This document shows positions 15,033 through 21,682 of a DNA stretch of 32,511 nt, one piece after another. The stretch comes from an uncultured Bacteroidales bacterium (GTDB lineage: Bacteria; Bacteroidota; Bacteroidia; Bacteroidales; FEN-979), in the NCBI GenBank assembly GCA_903929315.1, contig CAIYUC010000107.1:1-32511 (forward strand), read 5' to 3'. Position 1 is the stretch's first letter. Each line of letters begins with the position of its first letter. Below the pieces are notes generated by a model, which was given only the letters and a program-made list of their open reading frames with translations, had not been told where the DNA came from and made no database searches. Both the position numbers and the translations under genes were made by a program.

Positions 15033-16496
15033 CTACTTCATGATTTCCTCTCTTCTGTTAATACATTTGAGATCGATCTCGTCGATGGTAAGATGGACAT
15101 CGCAGCAGAATGCATCACCCTGCTGATGTTCACCACAGAAACTGATCTTACGGTAGGCAATTCGTTGGATGTTGAGCAGGTGCCGGACTGAGATATTGTC
15201 GGTCGTATAATTTTTCCCTCCCGAGCCGCAGGCGAGCGTCATGGAAGGGGTCAGTCCGTTGTACAATCCTCCCAGGGCGCCCTGCGAAGAAGGTGTGTTT
15301 ACGACGATCCTTCCCGCATTCAGCGACTGTGCGAAATACCGGATCTTTTCATCATCATTCGAAAAAATGCTGACCGTATGCCCTAATCCCCCATGTTCAT
15401 TGATCCGGCGGCACATTTTAATGCCTTCCTCGAAACTATCGACCTCATAATAGGCCAGTATAGGGGCCAGGATCTCAAGCGAAAGCGGCCATGCGATCCC
15501 TACCTGCTCCTTATCCATCTGCGCCATCAACAGCTTTGTTCCTTCGGGAACCTGTATGCCTGCCATTTGAGCAATGACGGGAGCCGGCTTCCCGATAACC
15601 TCAGCGCTCATTGATCTCAGGTAAAGATTAAATGCTATTTTACTGACTTTCTCAATCTCTTCAGGTGAAAGGAAATAAGCGCCCCGGCGGATAAACTCTT
15701 CTTTTACCTGCTTGGCATTGTTCATGGAAACCACGACAGCCTGTTCGCTGGCACAAATCGTACCGTTGTCAAATAATTTGGATAAAAGGATCTGGTCAAC
15801 TGCAAAAGCGACATCTGCGCTCTTCCCGATATAAACCGGAACATTTCCCGGGCCGACGCCGATTACAGGGTTACCTGAAGTATTAGCGGTCCTGACAAGG
15901 CTCACGGATCCTGTAGCCAGGATCAGCGCCGTTTTTTTATGACTCATGAAATGCAGCACCTGGTCGCGTGTAGCTTTGGGGATCCATTGTATGCAATGCT
16001 CCGGGGCGCCCGCTTTCAAAGCTGCATCATAACACATCCGGGCAGTTTCATTCGTACAATTCCTTGCTGCCCCGTGGGGAAAAATGATGATCGGATTACG
16101 GGTTTTCATCGCGATCAATATCTTGAATAAAGCAGTGGAAGTAGGATTCGTTACCGGTGTCACTGCAAAGATCGGACCTACAGGCCGGGCAATTTCCGTG
16201 ATCTGGCTATCAGGATCTTCGCTGATGATCCCGACTGTTTTCTGGTTCTTTATATCCCTGTATACAAAACGCGAGGCAATGATATTTTTGATGACCTTGT
16301 CCTGTATAATGCCTATCCCGGTTTCTTTATGCGCCATTTCAGCAAGATGCCAACGGTTATTAAAACCTGCTTCATACACAGCCCGTACGATCCTGTCTGT
16401 CTGGTCCTGATCCAGTTTCACAAAAGCATTCGCTGCTTCTGTGGCTTTCTGCATCGTCTCTTCTATAAATTGATCCTGAATGTCTGTTTTATCCAT
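15033..16496 (-). CDS. CoA-acylating aldehyde dehydrogenase (AdhE N-terminal type)
   Basis: A 487-residue aldehyde dehydrogenase. It interconverts acetyl-CoA (or another short acyl-CoA) and the aldehyde with NAD(H). The best landmark is the catalytic C248 in F-D-N-G-T-I-C-A-S-E-Q-A-V, nearly identical to the N-terminal domain of fused AdhE; V-T-P-V-T-N-P-T-S-T, N-P-I-I-I-F-P-H-G-A and G-V-G-P-G-N-V-P also match. Unlike AdhE there is no iron-alcohol-dehydrogenase half, so it would need a separate alcohol dehydrogenase for ethanol formation. The last 35-40 residues (C454, C464, C465, C478) extend past the usual core and are unexplained. Role: fermentation or aldehyde/ethanol use. No microcompartment genes adjoin it. 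A TAnnTTTG box lies 26 bases upstream of the ATG. Confidence 0.92.
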   Translation of the reverse strand: MDKTDIQDQFIEETMQKATEAANAFVKLDQDQTDRIVRAVYEAGFNNRWHLAEMAHKETGIGIIQDKVIKNIIASRFVYRDIKNQKTVGIISEDPDSQITEIARPVGPIFAVTPVTNPTSTALFKILIAMKTRNPIIIFPHGAARNCTNETARMCYDAALKAGAPEHCIQWIPKATRDQVLHFMSHKKTALILATGSVSLVRTANTSGNPVIGVGPGNVPVYIGKSADVAFAVDQILLSKLFDNGTICASEQAVVVSMNNAKQVKEEFIRRGAYFLSPEEIEKVSKIAFNLYLRSMSAEVIGKPAPVIAQMAGIQVPEGTKLLMAQMDKEQVGIAWPLSLEILAPILAYYEVDSFEEGIKMCRRINEHGGLGHTVSIFSNDDEKIRYFAQSLNAGRIVVNTPSSQGALGGLYNGLTPSMTLACGSGGKNYTTDNISVRHLLNIQRIAYRKISFCGEHQQGDAFCCDVHLTIDEIDLKCINRREEIMK

Positions 16497-16521
16497 AATT
16501 CAACTTTATTTCAAGGGATTG

Positions 16522-16529
16522 CAAAGTTA
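16522..16529 (-). promoter_or_regulatory. candidate minus-7 box for the aldehyde dehydrogenase gene
   Basis: TAACTTTG on the minus strand (16529-16522), an exact TAnnTTTG match, 25-33 bases before the ATG at 16496. The heptamer array at 16556-16590 lies just upstream, where the minus-33 region and any activator site would fall. Confidence 0.45.
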
Positions 16530-16555
16530 GAGATATTTTAGGATACAGGCTGACA

Positions 16556-16590
16556 GATGCTGGATGCTGGATGCTCGATACTTGATGATT
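16556..16590. repeat. heptamer tandem array (GATGCTG type)
   Basis: Five 7-base units: GATGCTG, GATGCTG, GATGCTC, GATACTT, GATGATT, followed by an ATTACGGATTAAAC tail like the one (ACAGATTAAAC) beside the array at 11676. Same family as 11676-11772. The rest of the gap to 16751 is AT-rich and shows nothing else. Confidence 0.75.
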
Positions 16591-16751
16591 ACGAATTACG
16601 GATTAAACACAACCTGAGGAATTATTTCCTTATAAATTATAATATTACCCATCGCAATAAAATCATTTTTTGTATACTGGATAATATATCAGATCGGAGG
16701 GTTTTGTGTGTTGTGTGTTTAAAAAAAAATATGCTAGCAAATGCTATGAGG

Positions 16752-17531
16752 TTATTGGTTGTATCGTGAAAAGTATGCATCAATTTCTGTTCTCAATTCA
16801 ATTCCAACTCTCTCAAAAATATCCAACAATTGCTGATATGTTCCTTCTCCTCCAAGGAAATCCCAAAACTCACTTGCAACTTTCAATTCATTTTGTAAAT
16901 CCAACATTCCTCTCATAGTCCAACGGTTGTATGGTTGAGGTTCATACGGATTATAAGGAATCGCAATTAATGATTGAACATTTACTATCGGATTGCTTGC
17001 AAGAGTCGCAGCAACCCATTCCAGAAGTGTTCGCTTAAATTCCTTGAAACCTCCTGCATTTGGTTTTGCTGTCTTGATGTCAAAAAGAAAAATTTCACCA
17101 TCGTGTCCAACAACTTTCACATCAACCTTTGTGAGTTTTACAGTTCTCATTTCTCCATTTTGGCAAACTCGTCTGATAGCCCTTATTTCATCAGGTTTGT
17201 TGGGTGAAGTGTTGGCAGTTGTCAAACCATCCATGATGTTTTGAATAATATTATGTGCTTCAGAAGAAATTTGTGTCCCGGCTACTTGCTGCGATAAGGC
17301 AGATTGAAAGTTTACTGCTGCAATTGCTTTTGCGACAGGCTCAAAAATACTTGTTCCGAAATTTGTGTTGAGAGAATGAATGAAGGAAAATAATGCCATT
17401 CTGTCTTTGCCCAATAGTCGTGTGTGAAAAGGCATCGATGCTGGCTCAGGATTGTAGCTTTGAAATTTGTGTCTTAAACTATCCTTTAAAACATTTTCTA
17501 CTTGTAGGATTTGCGTTTGTATTAGCGCCAT
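16752..17531 (-). CDS. type II restriction endonuclease, TdeIII/MjaII family
   Basis: A 259-residue protein. The N-terminal block M-P-F-H-T-R-L-L-G-K-D-R-M-A-L-F-S-F and S-L-N-T-N-F-G-T-S-I-F-E-P-V-A (about 33-66) is what I recognise as the TdeIII/MjaII restriction endonuclease family; characterised members cut GGNCC, so that is the best guess for the site. A PD-(D/E)xK-type core follows: D137/D144 on one strand and D151-I-K153 in F-L-F-D-I-K-T-A-K-P-N, then G-G-F-K-E-F-K-R. It cuts unmethylated DNA and would be paired with the methyltransferase at 19110-20687. The ATG overlaps the last base of the upstream gene's stop (shared position 17531), so translation is coupled. AT-rich, like the whole island. 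Confidence 0.85.
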   Translation of the reverse strand: MALIQTQILQVENVLKDSLRHKFQSYNPEPASMPFHTRLLGKDRMALFSFIHSLNTNFGTSIFEPVAKAIAAVNFQSALSQQVAGTQISSEAHNIIQNIMDGLTTANTSPNKPDEIRAIRRVCQNGEMRTVKLTKVDVKVVGHDGEIFLFDIKTAKPNAGGFKEFKRTLLEWVAATLASNPIVNVQSLIAIPYNPYEPQPYNRWTMRGMLDLQNELKVASEFWDFLGGEGTYQQLLDIFERVGIELRTEIDAYFSRYNQ

Positions 17532-18685
17532 TATTTGTTTATTAAATTTTTAATGCCGTCAATTTCCGGAATTTGGGCAAAAAAATCTTCCCTATGGTTT
17601 TCCAAAATGTTAACTGGTTGTCGCCTGTAAGAATAAGTATCATCCTTTACACAACATGTGTGATAATGCCTGTTAAATTTTGAGTCAAGAGGTTGGTTAT
17701 TGAAATTCACTCCTTCAACCCTACCATAATAATTTGAAAATTTACATTCCCCATCATTAAAGTTTGGACATTCACTACAAAATAATCGACTTGTTCTATT
17801 TCGTTCTGTAATTAAATTTTGTAATGTTCCATTCGAATAGTTTTCAATCATTACATCACAATAGAGAATGTTTTCACCACACTTCGGACATCTGTTATGC
17901 ATGTTATTTTTTAAATCAACTGCGAATGTTGGAATAGAAGTTCGTATTGAAAATTCTCTACTTTGAAGTTCTTTTTTATATCCCACTTCGACGCCGTAGA
18001 TTTCTTTATTACTTTGTAGAATAAGAAAATCAGGTGGTGCAATAGGGTTCTTATTGCCAAAGATTCTTTGAATAAGCAATAAGGGAATAATAATTCCAAT
18101 TTGAAGGCGAATAAATTCGGCAAACACTATTAATTCTTTAGGTGCACCTAATGTTTTCGGGAGTAATGAATCAACGAAATCATCTATTGCTGGAGTCCAT
18201 TCGCCTTGCCAAATTTTCACATCATTTTCTTTTAATTCAATTGCCAATTCCTCATCTCCAACTTTCTCGTATAGAAAATCAATCGGTATTTTCTCTTCAA
18301 GTTTTTCAATGTATGCTCTTCTTAGTTCCGGATTTACTGTTATTGTGTCAAACAATAACATTTGATTTACAGAATAGAAAATAAGTTTGTAAAAATGTTT
18401 TAAATGTTCAGTTGATTTTGCGGCATAGTAATAAGTTCTACCAGAAAAAATGTATTCAATCACATCGCCTAAAATCATTTGGCGATTTAATTTCACATGG
18501 CTGCTAGCACCAGTTTTACCTCCTGCATAAAGCTCTCTTGAAATTTCCTCATAAATTTGGTTATACGATTCTGAACTTAATAGAGAATTTATTCTTTGAT
18601 ACTCCTCACTGTGTTCACTGAAAACTTCATCAAGACATTTGAGATGTTCAATAGATATTCCTAATTTATCAAGCAATAACTTCAT
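17531..18685 (-). CDS. unrecognised Cys-rich protein of the restriction-modification island
   Basis: A 384-residue protein that I do not recognise. Its N-terminal half is helical. Residues 217-238 read P-P-D-F-L-I-L-Q-S, then G-V-E-V-G-Y-K-K: P218-D219, E233 and K237 resemble a PD-(D/E)xK nuclease core, but E and K are spaced by three residues and not one, so the fit is imperfect. The C-terminal third has paired cysteines typical of zinc ribbons: C266-P-K-C269 with C276, C303-S-E-C306 with C314, and H342/C344/C345. Its position, overlapping the endonuclease by one base and following the acetyltransferase gene, makes an accessory role in restriction likely: a second nuclease subunit, a specificity subunit or an effector. 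No signal peptide or membrane segment. Confidence 0.75.
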   Translation of the reverse strand: MKLLLDKLGISIEHLKCLDEVFSEHSEEYQRINSLLSSESYNQIYEEISRELYAGGKTGASSHVKLNRQMILGDVIEYIFSGRTYYYAAKSTEHLKHFYKLIFYSVNQMLLFDTITVNPELRRAYIEKLEEKIPIDFLYEKVGDEELAIELKENDVKIWQGEWTPAIDDFVDSLLPKTLGAPKELIVFAEFIRLQIGIIIPLLLIQRIFGNKNPIAPPDFLILQSNKEIYGVEVGYKKELQSREFSIRTSIPTFAVDLKNNMHNRCPKCGENILYCDVMIENYSNGTLQNLITERNRTSRLFCSECPNFNDGECKFSNYYGRVEGVNFNNQPLDSKFNRHYHTCCVKDDTYSYRRQPVNILENHREDFFAQIPEIDGIKNLINK

Positions 18686-18725
18686 TACTCTTTCTTAAGT
18701 GAAAAATAATTTATGAATACTCATA

Positions 18726-19106
18726 CTAAATTTCTTTCCTCATTACAACAATACCCTGTGGTGTGTCCCATGAACTTTCTTTATGACTTCGAACTATTTT
18801 ATTTGCCCAAAATATATCATCTTTTGATGATGGTTTATAATCTAAAAATTGCCAAAATAAAATTGCTTCCTTTGTTGGTGAAGCAGGAACTTCAATAATA
18901 TTTAATCCGTTTTGAATAGCTAGTATTTCAAGTTGATTGACAAGATTTGTTCCGATGCGATTTCTTTTTAAATAAACGCTTATTGAATTAACAATTGTAG
19001 CATTATTTTCAAAAGAAAATTCTAACTTACCGTGTTCGCAAAAAATTCTATCTTCAGTAATCGTGAAGTTTGCTTCTAATTGTTCGGTATACAATAACTC
19101 TTCCAT
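18726..19106 (-). CDS. GNAT-like acetyltransferase in the restriction-modification operon
   Basis: A 126-residue protein, short for the family. The stretch S-I-S-V-Y-L-K-R-N-R-I-G-T-N-L-V-N-Q-L-E (about 42-61) has the beta4-loop-alpha3 layout of GNAT motif A, where R-x-x-G-x-G/A binds the acetyl-CoA pyrophosphate; here it is R-N-R-I-G-T. The downstream A-I-L-F-W-Q-F-L-D-Y-K fits motif B (usually F-Y-x-x-x-G-F). Its ATG is three bases from the stop of the methyltransferase gene, so it is clearly part of the same operon. A GNAT is not a standard component of a type II system. It could modify a protein partner, act as a toxin-like effector or simply be a passenger. Confidence 0.7.
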   Translation of the reverse strand: MEELLYTEQLEANFTITEDRIFCEHGKLEFSFENNATIVNSISVYLKRNRIGTNLVNQLEILAIQNGLNIIEVPASPTKEAILFWQFLDYKPSSKDDIFWANKIVRSHKESSWDTPQGIVVMRKEI

Positions 19107-19109
19107 ATA

Positions 19110-20687
19110 TTATTTACTCTTTAAATGAAAAATAATTTCAGAGTAAGCAGCTTTATCTTTCTCTGTTCTGTTTAATACTGGTCTCTTGAATTGATTTATA
19201 ATTTGCATTCCTGCGTTTACCGCAATGGTAGGATACAAATTGAACTTGTCGTTAGAAACTAAAAACACTTTGTAATCGTCTGCTAAAAATTGCTTGCAAT
19301 TATTGAGCACCGCTGAAATTCCTTCAGTGTAAAGGCGCTGTGCTTCCTTCGTTTGTTTTTTTGCAAGTGGTCCGATTTCCAATTCGTCATGTCGTTCAAA
19401 GCCAAATAAATCATAAGCGTAAGCATGTTGCTCATGATAATCAATCAATCCAACATAGGGCGGCGAAGAAAAAATTCCGTTTATTTTTTTCTCTCTTACA
19501 ATTTGTCCATATGTAGGAAATTTATTTTCAAGTTGTTCAAAGATGTTGATGTTCCTTGAATCTCCCGTTAGGCAAAATTGATTCGTGTTTGTTCTCAACC
19601 TGTCAAACTCAACTAATCTTTTCACTGTGTCTTTAGCGTAGCGTTCCCACCAACCGTAAATTGAGAAAAGTGGTTTGCAAACTTTTCCATGCTTAGAACA
19701 GTAATATATATTTGAAATCGGTTCAAGCAATGTTGCCAAATCCGCATGAGTTGTAGCTCTGCAAGTCCGAACTGTTCTACTTAAGATGATACTGATGATT
19801 TTTTTTGTTGAAGGATTGTAAATCTTCTTCACTAAATCAAACACAAAATCAATTTCGTTTCTTACTGGTTGCAAATACCACTTGTCTAAAAAAGTTTCTT
19901 GTGCTTTCTGCTTGATTTGGATTTTGAATTCAGCAACTAACTTGGCAAAAATTGGCAGGAACTCTTTCATTTTCTCGTCTGCGTATTCAAATTCATTTAT
20001 CTTTTTGTCTTTGAGCCAATGTTTGAATTCTGGTGAAGGAAAATATTTGTTGTTCAAAATATTCAATTCCTGTAACAATCGTTCTTCAAATTTTATGTTT
20101 GAACTGTCAACAATAAATTGCTTGAGTTGGCGTGAAATAGTATTCAACTCGATTTGAACATCTGCCAAATTATACTTTGTAATTTTTGCGTTTGAAATCT
20201 GAGTGTTGAAAGCAGAAACATCAATGCCAATGGCATTGATGCCTAATTCATTTGCTTGAACAAGCGTTGTTCCGCTTCCGCAAAATGGGTCAAGAACAAC
20301 GTCTCCTTTTTTAAAGTAGGTCTCTTTCTTAAACTCGTCAGTATGGTTGTCCAAGAAATACTCCACCAACTGTGGAATGTATTTTCCTTTGTAAGGGTGA
20401 AGTCGGTGAATATGCTTTGTTGTGTCTGATTCTTTCAGGTTATCAAACGAAAGATGCCAGTTCAGGTCGCTTCCCAACTGCTCTTTCCAGTTTATTTCTC
20501 TCTTGCCATAAAACGATTCGTAGTATTTTATTAGGTCATCTTTATTGATTAATAAAAGTCCATTATCACCTGTCTTCCGAATCTTTCCGTAACTGATCAA
20601 ATACGAAATATTGGAAGTTGTTATAGCTTTTTTGAGATGTTCCGTTGCCCAAACACTCGCTTCTTTTATTGTCAGGAGTTCACTCAT
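19110..20687 (-). CDS. type II DNA methyltransferase (SPPY type, probable N4-cytosine)
   Basis: A 525-residue DNA methyltransferase. Residues about 3-60 look like an excisionase/MerR-type winged helix (L-T-I-K-E-A-S-V-W-A). Then comes H-R-L-H-P-Y-K-G-K-Y-I-P (93-104, motif X-like), motif I D133-P-F-C-G-S-G-T-T, a long insertion of about 230 residues that probably carries target recognition, and motif IV S408-P-P-Y411. The S-P-P-Y tetrad favours N4-cytosine over N6-adenine methylation, which would suit a GC-rich site such as GGNCC of the partner nuclease family (inference). It is the first gene of the island, with a TAnnTTTG box 54-61 bases upstream, so methylation would precede restriction. 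AT-rich base use unlike the neighbouring housekeeping genes suggests acquisition by transfer. Confidence 0.92.
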   Translation of the reverse strand: MSELLTIKEASVWATEHLKKAITTSNISYLISYGKIRKTGDNGLLLINKDDLIKYYESFYGKREINWKEQLGSDLNWHLSFDNLKESDTTKHIHRLHPYKGKYIPQLVEYFLDNHTDEFKKETYFKKGDVVLDPFCGSGTTLVQANELGINAIGIDVSAFNTQISNAKITKYNLADVQIELNTISRQLKQFIVDSSNIKFEERLLQELNILNNKYFPSPEFKHWLKDKKINEFEYADEKMKEFLPIFAKLVAEFKIQIKQKAQETFLDKWYLQPVRNEIDFVFDLVKKIYNPSTKKIISIILSRTVRTCRATTHADLATLLEPISNIYYCSKHGKVCKPLFSIYGWWERYAKDTVKRLVEFDRLRTNTNQFCLTGDSRNINIFEQLENKFPTYGQIVREKKINGIFSSPPYVGLIDYHEQHAYAYDLFGFERHDELEIGPLAKKQTKEAQRLYTEGISAVLNNCKQFLADDYKVFLVSNDKFNLYPTIAVNAGMQIINQFKRPVLNRTEKDKAAYSEIIFHLKSK

Positions 20688-20740
20688 TTTCTTTTTTCTA
20701 TTGCCACTAAGTTAGGCATATTTCGGATTTAGAATTGGTT

Positions 20741-20748
20741 CAAAAGTA
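20741..20748 (-). promoter_or_regulatory. candidate minus-7 box for the restriction-modification operon
   Basis: TACTTTTG on the minus strand (20748-20741) matches TAnnTTTG and implies a transcript start about 48 bases before the methyltransferase ATG at 20687. A TTG at the usual distance is not obvious. Confidence 0.45.
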
Positions 20749-21259
20749 AAAAAGATTTTCACAATCGTCGAAACACTTGCTACTATTGCCTCTTTAAAGG
20801 GACAAAAAAAAGTGAAATAACTTCTGTTCGTGTTTTTGTTTTTTTTCCAATTATCCATACATTAATCGGTCAAAATGAAAAAGGTGATATGTTTTATGTG
20901 ATAATTTTTTGATAAAAAAAAATTTACCTTAGTTTTTTGGAAGGAACAAAGTGACGAAGTAACGTTACGAGTAAAAATCGTCATTATATGACACGTAATC
21001 AAAACCCTTCTCAAAACATCACTGATTGAACGATCTTTTTGTAAAATTACAAACAAAAACCGAATATAGATAAAATGGACTTATAACTGAAAAATTCGTG
21101 TTAACCTTTGAAAAGTTATGATCTGGAAAACAGATACCAGATAACCGTCTTCATCACAATAATGCCCACCTCTATCCAGACAGAAATTGAATTTTAAAGT
21201 TTATTCGTGATTTGAATTACCCCGGTCTTCAGGCCGGAGTTCAGACAGGCAGGCTTCTG

Positions 21260-21428
21260 GGGCTGACTAAAAAGTCTTTGTGATCGTTGTGTAATACTTT
21301 GTGAACTTTGTGGTTAATTTATAAAACTCTGAACCACAATGAACACTATGATTACACAAAGCACACAAAGAAGGAAGAATTATCATTTGCCATACTTATT
21401 AGACAGCCTCTCGGGGGGTGAGGCTGAT
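21260..21428. repeat. MITE-like intergenic repeat, copy 2
   Basis: Begins GGGGCTGACTAAAAAGTC and ends TTAGACAGCCTCTCGGGGGG-TGAGG; its left end is the reverse complement of the right end of copy 1 (TTTTAGTCAGC). It shares the internal TTTGTGGTTAATTTATAAAA and GAACCACAATGAACACTA segments with copy 1 (9410-9554) but has an extra stretch of about 20 bases. It carries no reading frame and could only move with a transposase supplied elsewhere. Confidence 0.65.
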
Positions 21429-21432
21429 AAAA

Positions 21433-21495
21433 TTTTGGGCTAAAGCCCCGTGTTGTATTACTTTTCAACCCCGGCCTAAAGTCCGGAGTAATTCA
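21433..21495. repeat. GGGCTAAAGCCC / CCCCGGCCTAAAGTCCGG palindromic repeats
   Basis: Two small palindromes in series: TTGGGCTAAAGCCCC (centred near 21443) and CCCCGGCCTAAAGTCCGGAG (21469-21488). A third related palindrome, CCCCGGTCTTCAGGCCGGAG, lies at 21220-21239 on the other side of MITE-like copy 2. Palindromes of this word type are frequent between Bacteroidota genes. Confidence 0.6.
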
Positions 21496-21595
21496 TATTT
21501 TTCCGTCAAGCAAAGGAACCAAATTAATTTACGAAGTAAGATTTACGAGATACGATTGAAAGGCAGATTGACGACTAACGATTAATTGAAAAGTG

Positions 21596-21672
21596 AACAA
21601 TGAATAACAATGAATAACCACTAATAACAATTGGCAATCATTTGTCACGCGTCTCGCGTTACGCGTCACGTT
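21596..21672. repeat. period-10 and period-7 tandem arrays
   Basis: 21596-21635: four 10-base units (AACAATGAAT, AACAATGAAT, AACCACTAAT, AACAATTGGC). 21645-21672: four 7-base units (TCACGCG, TCTCGCG, TTACGCG, TCACGTT). They sit directly before the 3' end of the DUF2339 gene and after the repeat cluster. Confidence 0.75.
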
Positions 21673-21682
21673 TTCGCCCGGC

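Larger units (their letters stand above)
20688..21682. other. repeat-rich intergenic region of about 1 kb
   Basis: No credible gene. It contains the operon promoter box (20741-20748), an octamer-like patch (about 20944-20968), a C/G palindrome (21220-21239), MITE-like copy 2 (21260-21428), two further palindromes (GGGCTAAAGCCC at 21437-21448; CCCCGGCC-type at 21469-21487), a period-10 array (21596-21635) and a period-7 array (21645-21672). This is the densest non-coding stretch of the window and separates two minus-strand operons. Confidence 0.7.

Noticed and set aside
20862-21056. 64-codon minus-strand frame upstream of the restriction operon
   Set aside because: No family resemblance, no start signals, very AT-rich sequence where chance frames are common.
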